Positions 8,701 to 14,621 of a DNA stretch of 50,056 nucleotides are shown here, piece after piece (the first letter of the stretch is position 1; each line of letters opens with the position of its first letter). The translations under genes and the position numbers were made by a program. The notes under the pieces are model-generated. The model worked only from the letters and a program-made list of their open reading frames with translations, did no database searches and was not told the DNA's origin. Source of the DNA: Candidatus Desulfovibrio intestinipullorum (lineage in GTDB: Bacteria; Desulfobacterota; Desulfovibrionia; Desulfovibrionales; Desulfovibrionaceae); the NCBI GenBank assembly GCA_019113165.1, contig DXHV01000084.1, positions 1 through 50,056 of the forward strand. The letters are read 5' to 3'.

Positions 8701-9151
8701 GCTCCATGTGGTGGGCAATCGGACCTGGGCACGTCAGTGCGGCATACGCCACGTGCAGCAGCTTGCCGCCCCCGGACAGCACTGTCAGCCCGAATATGAG
8801 GCAAAGGGCCCCTGGGCTCCCTGTGAATCCCCCTGGGAGCTCAGGCTGTACAAGGCCCTGCGCGAGAGCGGACTTGATCCCCGTCCGCAGTTCTGGGTAG
8901 GCGGTCGCAGACTGGATCTTGCCCTGGTCGATGCGGACAGGAAGAAGTATGTCGATATAGAGGTGGATGGCGAAAGCTATCATCGCCGGGAAGATGGCAA
9001 GCGCAAGACAGATGATGCATGGAGAGATATGGAACTGACTGCAAAGGGTTGGACGGTACGCCGTTTTTGGGTATATGAACTGCGAGACAACATGTCTTTG
9101 TGCCTGGAAAAAATAAGGGAGGCATGGGGGGACAATGGATCCGAGCAATAA
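5735..9151 (+). CDS. SF1 (UPF1/DNA2-like) helicase fused to a Vsr/DUF559-like nuclease; CoCoNuT-type defence
   Basis: This is a 1138-residue multidomain protein. Residues 9-67 look like a winged helix (TTSQLRSSC..., then a basic strand-rich end). The helicase core has Walker A GPPGTGKS at 399-406, Walker B VDEASQSD with D743-E744, motif III VGDPQQL at 766-772, VDTVHGFQGGERDV at 940-953 and motif VI near 978-990 (NVAASRAR). This is the AAA_11/AAA_12 layout of UPF1/DNA2-type SF1 helicases. About 340 residues, mostly helical, are inserted between Walker A and B. Residues 1035-1130 form a PD-(D/E)XK domain of the Vsr/DUF559 type, with D1061 (RRLDLAL) and E1076/D1078 (DIEVDG) as likely catalytic residues. 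A likely role is unwinding and cutting foreign nucleic acid. It is the first gene of a five-gene operon and overlaps the next gene by 17 bases. The start at 5735 has only a weak ribosome-binding site. Residues 75-94 are a 5-residue repeat encoded by exact 15-bp units. Confidence 0.9.
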   Translation: MTSQIPSEDTLLAVLQSYPFGLTTSQLRSSCRRRKLFDKVVPLLEALDKLQKDGQIKFEDFRWKAVRPYAGADFWKDDLRKTDVREKDFREGDLLSPQRSADQEDAPWALFRRLLPYYRECLLAEDNAADPLARLSDCNRTFIFLGDHLALPEADAPWSHHIFKSPRIGEFVSSIPVSGSDKTLILGYPLYAYKYNNDGENDILLRPVFYFTVEYNSDSTFLRIRINQNNPEINKQWLEYAFKKDQERKVNFVSGCGFLNRDDANGVSEYASGLDLLVQQLTIFFSKDLRERLDYRDIARDSLEESCACGLYNRCVLMLANRTRYCKTLCNELQEIEQMPDEVLDGTSLAPVFRKDSSSPEAEAALVHEALVPEIFPLNAEQRYATASLLRSPISVITGPPGTGKSQVISTAACALRLDDQSMLFASRNHKAIDAVVTRSEFIRRCNSKDDPNLRYTFQDAVSDLLAVPHSESADADWQRAENGLSELLRQRGEAAVQAAEYGRLKEELEATAVLVLSLKQQLSMSWDTDFDEESDRFLAGFPERAFRKILNGWQQLAGRQQNLSLWDRVRCVLLGPAILQVRSFLQQWPDCPQMPLSCGTGFLDYVFRYGPQLRNLNELWQQASHGRALEEQIRQLPSFEQLTGRMAELTDHLKKLTSAATESDVARRAGLKNDVDRREFSSVRSALKAGPVNAAWKRDTDGLVHKYVPVILQGIPCWAVTNLSAGSHIPLQAGMFDLVVVDEASQSDIPSAIPLLFRARRAAVVGDPQQLSHIVTLKEFRHRMMIEQVGLTAEDARFLYSNSLYSLVAGSQAARPVFLAATYRSAPGIAGYSNALWYEGRLRVGTDTDKLRLPPGRKEGGIYWTDVQGEIVSDIHGCYCQDEIGEIVRLLRVLLVDNSYKGTVGIVTPFRKQANRIQDALEKADTNFYQALQGALCHVDTVHGFQGGERDVMFFSLCAGPGMPRGSLNFLTNSGKLFNVAASRARAVLHVVGNRTWARQCGIRHVQQLAAPGQHCQPEYEAKGPWAPCESPWELRLYKALRESGLDPRPQFWVGGRRLDLALVDADRKKYVDIEVDGESYHRREDGKRKTDDAWRDMELTAKGWTVRRFWVYELRDNMSLCLEKIREAWGDNGSEQ
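5958..6017 (+). repeat. Four 15-bp units in frame inside the helicase gene
   Basis: Four consecutive 15-base units (GGAAGGATGACCTTC, GGAAGACTGATGTCC, GGGAAAAAGACTTCC, GCGAGGGCGACCTCC) encode related pentapeptides ending in D-x-R or D-x-L. They resemble the intergenic arrays at 1458-1640, 43181-43240 and 44789-44880. They lie in the linker after the winged helix, where an insertion would be tolerated. Confidence 0.6.
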
Positions 9152-10568
9152 TGACAGCAGGCAAAGCTCTTCAGAGGAGAGATCGCAATTAGCCAGATTT
9201 CTGGACACAGGTTCATCCATCTATATTCTTGGTGGTTGCCTGGTGCTCATCTTTATATTGACCCTCATTTCCGGGTGGAAGGTCCTTACTCTTGGGGCAG
9301 AAAGGGAACAGGTCCGTCAGGAGCGCGCCTTGCTGGAACGAGACAAGGCCGCCTTTGCAGAATGCTCCGGGCTTGTGCCGCAGCTGGAACAGAAGAAGCA
9401 TGCCCTGGAGCAGACCGTTTCCAGTCTGCAGGGACAGGAAACGGCGCTGGAAGAGAGTGTGCAGATACTTTCTGCGAGGCATGCGAGCCTGGCGGAAGAT
9501 GTTTCCAGCATGAAGGGAGAACAGACAGAACGGACAGCCCGGATTGCTGCCCTGCGCGAAGAGCATGGTCAGCTGACCACCGTCGTGGCACAGGCACGCA
9601 CGTATGCCGATACGGCAGCCACAAGAATTGCTGACCTGAAGGCCGAGAAGGAAGAGCTTAAGAAAAGCGTTGCTCAGCTGGTCAGACAGAAGGGGGAGCT
9701 CCAGGGCGAACTTGAAGGACTGCAAAGCAGGCGCAAGCATGAGCAGCAGCTCCTGACCCAGATGACAGAGGACAGGGAGGCCATGGAAGGACTGAAGCAG
9801 TCCGTGGCAGCCGTGGTCCAGAACATGCAGGCCTCTGCAGACACGGCAAGGGAGGCTTCGTCCACCTATGTCCGGCATGCAGAAAGTCTGCAGACAGCCG
9901 CTCAGAATCTGAACAGGGGCGCGTCTTCCCTGCAGCAGCGCCTGAGCGACATGGAACAGCAGACAAAGGCTCTTGCGCAGCAGGTTGGCAGCAGCAGGGA
10001 GTCCGGAAAAGCCCTGCGTGCAGAAGTGGAGGCCGTGGGCCGCACGGGAAGCATGCTGGCGAAGAACCTGGAGAGTATGCAGGAGCAGATGAAGACACTC
10101 ATGGCCCTTGGCCAGCAGCTGCAACCGCTGACCACAAGCCTGAGTGCGACCATGGACAAGGTGCATGAGCAGGCAGCGAACCTGGAGCGGAGTGCAGGAA
10201 AGGCCCAGGAAGGGACAGCCTCTTTGGCAGGCAGCACACAGCTTCTTGAGCAGAGTGCGAAGACGGCCTCTCAGACACTGGAAGGACTTGTGCAGGGTAT
10301 GCAGGAGCAGGCCGGATCCCTGAGTCAGGCCGTGAGCAGGACCGCTGCCGGCGTGGAAGAACTCGTGGCAGCCATTCCGGCCATTGCCAGCAAGATTCAG
10401 GACCTTTCCCAGACACAGCTGTCACAGGAACAGCTTGTCCAGTGTGTTCAGAAACTTCAGAAATCTCTGGCTGTTCTCGAACAGATGACCAGACAGACTG
10501 AGCAAAATACAGAGTCACAGCCACAGCCAGCCAGTACAACAACGACTACAGGACAGAGCAATGAATAG
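9135..10568 (+). CDS. Membrane-anchored coiled-coil protein of the defence operon
   Basis: The 477-residue protein has a short polar N-terminus, one membrane segment at about residues 29-50 (IYILGGCLVLIFILTLISGW), then an almost continuous heptad-rich helical region from about 55 to 460 full of Glu, Gln, Lys and Leu. It ends in a Thr-rich tail (PASTTTTTGQ). No enzymatic domain is visible. A single anchor with a long cytoplasmic coiled coil suggests a scaffold or sensor that could pair with the coiled coil of the next gene's product. ATG 9135 is preceded by AGGGAGG, overlaps the helicase end by 17 bases, and the gene's own end overlaps the next start by 8 bases, which indicates translational coupling. 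A resemblance to methyl-accepting or SMC-like coiled coils is probably only compositional. Confidence 0.85.
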   Translation: MDPSNNDSRQSSSEERSQLARFLDTGSSIYILGGCLVLIFILTLISGWKVLTLGAEREQVRQERALLERDKAAFAECSGLVPQLEQKKHALEQTVSSLQGQETALEESVQILSARHASLAEDVSSMKGEQTERTARIAALREEHGQLTTVVAQARTYADTAATRIADLKAEKEELKKSVAQLVRQKGELQGELEGLQSRRKHEQQLLTQMTEDREAMEGLKQSVAAVVQNMQASADTAREASSTYVRHAESLQTAAQNLNRGASSLQQRLSDMEQQTKALAQQVGSSRESGKALRAEVEAVGRTGSMLAKNLESMQEQMKTLMALGQQLQPLTTSLSATMDKVHEQAANLERSAGKAQEGTASLAGSTQLLEQSAKTASQTLEGLVQGMQEQAGSLSQAVSRTAAGVEELVAAIPAIASKIQDLSQTQLSQEQLVQCVQKLQKSLAVLEQMTRQTEQNTESQPQPASTTTTTGQSNE

Positions 10569-12927
10569 TTTACCAATAGATTTTGTTTCATCAAGCGTAT
10601 GGATAGTGTCAAGTGCACTGAGTCTTGTGCTTCTTCTGGTCGTGATTCTGTACCATCTCTATCTGCGCAGCAAGATAGGAGCCATAACCAAGGATGGCAG
10701 GGATGCCGCAGCACTGGCTGCTCACAAGGAATCGCTCAAGGCTCAGATAGCGGAGCTCAACAACCGCTACACTGAACAGAAAGAACAGCTGGAAACTCTT
10801 GACAGTGAACGTGACAAGCAGGAAAAGGTTCGTCAGAAACTCTTTGATTCGTATGAAGATCTGGCATCCTTGAACATGGAAAAAGAAAACCTGAATGACA
10901 AAATACTAACTCTTAAAAAGAGTGTTTCTTTGGAAGAAAAAAATCTTCAGGAAATCAAAAATACTGCCAAGGAAAATAACGAAAAGATTGAACAATTGCA
11001 GGAGCAGAACAATTCAATTAAAAACGAAATTTCAAGGAACAAGGAAGAACTTGCTGAATCAGCTCATAAAATGGAAGCAGTACGTCAGGAATTGAACACT
11101 GCCTCTCAGGAACTCACCTCCTTGAATCAGGACAGGAAAAAAATCTCTGAGGAGCTCTCTTCCCTGAAGAATTCCATTGATAACGAAAAGACGGCTCTTG
11201 AAGAACTCAAGAGCACTATACGGGCACAGGAAGAGAAGAAAGCACAATTGCAGAAAGAAAATACCGAGATAGAAAACAGGATCCAGGAAAATGAGGGTAT
11301 GCGCCAGGAGTCTGCTCGGAAAGCAGAAGAAATGCGCCAGGAATCTCTCACTGTGTCCAGAGAACTGGAAGCAATCAGGCAGGAAAGAGAAAAGCTCTCG
11401 GATAAGATAAAGGATTTGCAGGAGACGATTGCCAGTGAAGAAAGCACTCTTGAGACTGTCAAGGACAGAAAAAGGGACAAGGAATTTGAAATAACACAGT
11501 TCCAGGACAAGCTTGATACAATTAAAAAGGAACTTCAGGAATATGACGAAAAGCATCAGGAGTATGTGCACGAGAAGGAAGAATGGCAGTATGTTCGCAG
11601 AACCCTTGACGAGATGCGTCAGGAGGTTCAGTCGCTGACAGCCTTCAAGGCAACCCTGGAAGTGGAAATTGAAAAACTGAAGGGCGAACTGGCAGAGAAT
11701 GGCGGGGCAAACACTCAGGATGGTGCAGCAGACGCCTATGCGGACATTATGGAAGTCGATCCGGTCTGCCTTGCTCCCGACGAGTTTGCCGGGGCCGGTC
11801 AGGTCAGGGATGAAGTGAAACTCTTGCATGAATTTCGCGACGTTCTGGCCGGTGAAGGGTATTATTTCCCGGAAAGGGTCATCAATGCCTTCCATACTTC
11901 CCTGAAGAGCAATGTACGGACACCGCTGACCGTCCTTGCCGGTGTGTCGGGTACGGGCAAGACGCTCCTGCCCATTCGCTATACGGAGTTCATGGGACTG
12001 CACAGGCTGGTCATAGCCGTGCAGCCACGCTGGGATTCGCCCCAGGACATGTTCGGCTTCTACAATTACCTGGAAAAGCGGTACAAGGGGACCGAGCTCT
12101 CGCGTGCCCTGGTACGCATGGATCCGTACAATTATGACCAGTTTGCCTCGTACCGGCAGGCACGGGACGGCATGCTGCTGGTGCTGCTCGATGAAATGAA
12201 TCTGGCCCGTACCGAGTACTATTTCAGCGAATTTCTCTCCAAGCTCGAGCTGCGCCGTCTTGTGAAGAATCCGTCCGTGGCAGAACAGCGCCATCAGGCG
12301 GAGCTGAATTTTGATGCCGGCCCTGGCGGACGTCCCTTTACGGTCTGGGTACCGGAGAATGTCCTCTTTGTCGGCACCATGAATGAAGATGAAACCACTC
12401 AGGCGCTTTCGGACAAGGTCCTGGACCGTTCCAACGTGCTGCGTTTCGGCAAGCCGGCAAGTGTTCCTGCACACGAACGGCATGCCATACGCAAGGCGTC
12501 CCAGCGCAGAGAGTATCTTCCCTTCAGCACATGGCAGAGCTGGATGCGTTCTGCCAAGGACAGGCCGTGGGAATCCGAGGTCAATCAGTGGATTGACAGG
12601 ATCAACGAGGCCATGAATGGCGTTGGCAGGCCCTTCGGCTTCCGTGTGCGCGAGGGCATGCTCTCCTATGTGGCCAATTACCCCGGCATTGATGATGGTC
12701 ATCGCTACAGGCTCGCCTTTGCCGATCAGATAGAGCAGAAGATTCTCCCCAAGCTGCGCGGCATAGACATGAGCGAAGCGGGCACAACCCTGAGCCGCAT
12801 TGCCGAAGTCATCCGCAGTGTTGGTGATGATGCCCTGGAAGAATCCTTCCGGGAAGCCCAGCAGGAGAGCGCACGCATGGGGCTGTTCACCTGGCGCGGT
12901 GTCACTCGGGCATTCGAGGATGACTGA
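10561..12927 (+). CDS. Membrane-anchored coiled-coil McrB-like AAA+ GTPase
   Basis: The 788-residue protein has an N-terminal membrane segment at about 12-35 (VWIVSSALSLVLLLVVILYH), a coiled coil from about 50 to 375, a linker, and a C-terminal AAA+ domain from about 430. That domain has Walker A GVSGTGKT (461-468), Walker B LLDEMNLAR (D544-E545) and the segment GTMNEDETTQALSDK (605-619), where MNxD is the signature of McrB-type GTPases. McrB normally assembles into hexamers and drives an McrC nuclease; the next gene is an McrC-like partner. McrB proteins usually carry a DNA-binding domain at the N-terminus. Here it is replaced by a membrane anchor and coiled coil, as described for CoCoNuT systems. 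The gene overlaps the preceding one by 8 bases and the following one by a single base (TGATG). The coiled-coil part is visibly more A/T-rich than the GTPase part. Confidence 0.92.
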   Translation: MNSLPIDFVSSSVWIVSSALSLVLLLVVILYHLYLRSKIGAITKDGRDAAALAAHKESLKAQIAELNNRYTEQKEQLETLDSERDKQEKVRQKLFDSYEDLASLNMEKENLNDKILTLKKSVSLEEKNLQEIKNTAKENNEKIEQLQEQNNSIKNEISRNKEELAESAHKMEAVRQELNTASQELTSLNQDRKKISEELSSLKNSIDNEKTALEELKSTIRAQEEKKAQLQKENTEIENRIQENEGMRQESARKAEEMRQESLTVSRELEAIRQEREKLSDKIKDLQETIASEESTLETVKDRKRDKEFEITQFQDKLDTIKKELQEYDEKHQEYVHEKEEWQYVRRTLDEMRQEVQSLTAFKATLEVEIEKLKGELAENGGANTQDGAADAYADIMEVDPVCLAPDEFAGAGQVRDEVKLLHEFRDVLAGEGYYFPERVINAFHTSLKSNVRTPLTVLAGVSGTGKTLLPIRYTEFMGLHRLVIAVQPRWDSPQDMFGFYNYLEKRYKGTELSRALVRMDPYNYDQFASYRQARDGMLLVLLDEMNLARTEYYFSEFLSKLELRRLVKNPSVAEQRHQAELNFDAGPGGRPFTVWVPENVLFVGTMNEDETTQALSDKVLDRSNVLRFGKPASVPAHERHAIRKASQRREYLPFSTWQSWMRSAKDRPWESEVNQWIDRINEAMNGVGRPFGFRVREGMLSYVANYPGIDDGHRYRLAFADQIEQKILPKLRGIDMSEAGTTLSRIAEVIRSVGDDALEESFREAQQESARMGLFTWRGVTRAFEDD

Positions 12928-14621
12928 TGATGACCGGACATGTCTGGCAGGTACGTCTCTGGCCATGGGCTGCAGACAGCCGTAACGAAGAGGAAGTCCG
13001 GATTGTGAGCGATGACGCGGAGCTGTCCTTTCCCTTTTACGGCAATCCCCTTCTGGAAGTGCCACAAGGCGTCGAGTTCCTCCTGCCTCGCCGCAATGAA
13101 CGTTTTATTCCCCAGGGGCCTTCGTACCCTGCCGGTCAGGCAAGCTATGTCCTCTACGAAATGCCTCATGGCGTCTTGTCCTCGCCGCTTTCGTCCCACA
13201 CGGCAAGCGGGCAGACGCTGACCTTCATGAGCTCCCGGGGGCAGCTCCCTCTGCGTGTGAAGGTGAGCGAGGCACAAGCCCAGCAGTCGGAAGGGCAGGA
13301 CTCCCTGCTGGCCAAGACCGTCATGGCCTGGTGCCAGGCCTTTGACGACTGGATTGACCTGAGCACCAGGGAGGGCACTGCACTGAATTCCTGGCAGAAC
13401 GTTCGCCAGTTTCTGCAAATTCTCTCGGGCGATGCCAGTGAACCCAGAATGGCCCTGATTGTCCAGCTGGCCGAGGAACTGCGTCTGCGACTTGAGCCCA
13501 TCGTGCGCATGGCCAGAAAGATATTGCTGAGGGAACGGGCCCTGCTTTCCGTGGATCGCATCGCGGAGACGGACAGTACCTGCCTGCGCTGGTACATCCG
13601 TCAGCCAGGCCGAACCATGGAACAGAAGGCTGCCATGCACCGGCAGCGCCTTCTGGGCATCGCACGCCAGGAGTCCTTTGACACGCTCGAAAACCGCGTC
13701 CTCAAGGATTTTCTGATCCGCTGTGCCGGAACAGCCCAGAAATACCTGATGACGGAAGCGGGAACCCTGCTTTTCCAGAAATCCAGCAGGGCGCAGGCGG
13801 TGCGACAGTTCCAGAACCTCTGCAGTATGCTGCTCATGCATGAAAACCTGCAGGGTGTTGCTGTGCCTGCATCGCGTGTGCGTCCGAATTACGTCCTGCA
13901 GAACGATTTCAGGTACCGCATCATATGGCACAGCTATCAGCGCCTGCTCAGACAGGAAGACGAGCAGGATCGCTCCTGGGACTGGCAGTCACGCACCTGG
14001 GCGGACATAGCCCGTCTGCTGACCGGAGCGGCCCTGTCCTCCATGGAAGAGGCTTCAGAGCCACAGCCTTCGGGCCTGGAGGTCGTTCCTCTGCTGCAGT
14101 CCTCGCCGGTCATCCTCAGGGAACAGCACATCGGATGCAGGATACAGGCCGGCAGCGAACCTGGCCCCTTTATCGTTCACATCCGGCAGGAGCAGTGGGC
14201 GATGGAGCTTGTGCATGCAGAACAGGCGGCCTTTCATGACGAGACCAGGGATCTTGGCCGTACCGGCGCACATCTCTACATCGTTCTGAAGCGTATTGCC
14301 TCGAAAAAAAAGAGTGTCATCCTTCTCTGGGCTGTGCACACGGCTGCGTCCCGGCACGAGTTTGACTGGAAGGTCCTCTGTCGCTCGGCAAAGCGTTCCC
14401 TGGACCGCTACGAGATCATTCTGGGCGATCACAGGGCGTTTTTCCCCGCTCTTTCCGGAATTGTCATGGCCAGCTCCCTTTCTGCCCGGGATGTCCGTCT
14501 TTACAAGTGTGACAGAGGACTGTGCCTGTTTGAAATTCCGGCAGATCCAACCTGCTGGTCTCTGGGCATGGGCCGCCTGATCCCGGGATTGAAAGCGTGC
14601 ATAGAGGAAAGCATACAATGA
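12927..14621 (+). CDS. DUF2357/McrC-like partner protein
   Basis: The 564-residue protein carries the DUF2357 hallmark ESFDTLENRVLKDFL (249-263), preceded by a helical region. The family is related to McrC, the nuclease partner of McrB, and its place directly after an McrB-like GTPase gene (ATG overlaps the preceding TGA) supports that role. McrC proteins end in a PD-(D/E)XK nuclease with an Asp and an E/D-x-K pair. In the C-terminal 120 residues I see alternating hydrophobic strands (SVILLWAVHT, GIVMASS, LCLFEIP) but no convincing D-x-K motif, so the nuclease may be inactive or strongly diverged. The basic N-terminal half (residues 1-120) is beta-rich and may be a substrate-recognition fold. 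The last bases overlap the start of the Hsp70-like gene (ATGA). Confidence 0.8.
   Translation: MMTGHVWQVRLWPWAADSRNEEEVRIVSDDAELSFPFYGNPLLEVPQGVEFLLPRRNERFIPQGPSYPAGQASYVLYEMPHGVLSSPLSSHTASGQTLTFMSSRGQLPLRVKVSEAQAQQSEGQDSLLAKTVMAWCQAFDDWIDLSTREGTALNSWQNVRQFLQILSGDASEPRMALIVQLAEELRLRLEPIVRMARKILLRERALLSVDRIAETDSTCLRWYIRQPGRTMEQKAAMHRQRLLGIARQESFDTLENRVLKDFLIRCAGTAQKYLMTEAGTLLFQKSSRAQAVRQFQNLCSMLLMHENLQGVAVPASRVRPNYVLQNDFRYRIIWHSYQRLLRQEDEQDRSWDWQSRTWADIARLLTGAALSSMEEASEPQPSGLEVVPLLQSSPVILREQHIGCRIQAGSEPGPFIVHIRQEQWAMELVHAEQAAFHDETRDLGRTGAHLYIVLKRIASKKKSVILLWAVHTAASRHEFDWKVLCRSAKRSLDRYEIILGDHRAFFPALSGIVMASSLSARDVRLYKCDRGLCLFEIPADPTCWSLGMGRLIPGLKACIEESIQ

Noticed and set aside
11059..13065. A 668-codon minus-strand frame opposite the coiled-coil GTPase gene
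   Set aside because: The translation is Leu/Phe/Ser-rich without domains, as expected for the complement of a Glu/Lys-rich coiled coil; the plus strand has Walker and McrB motifs.
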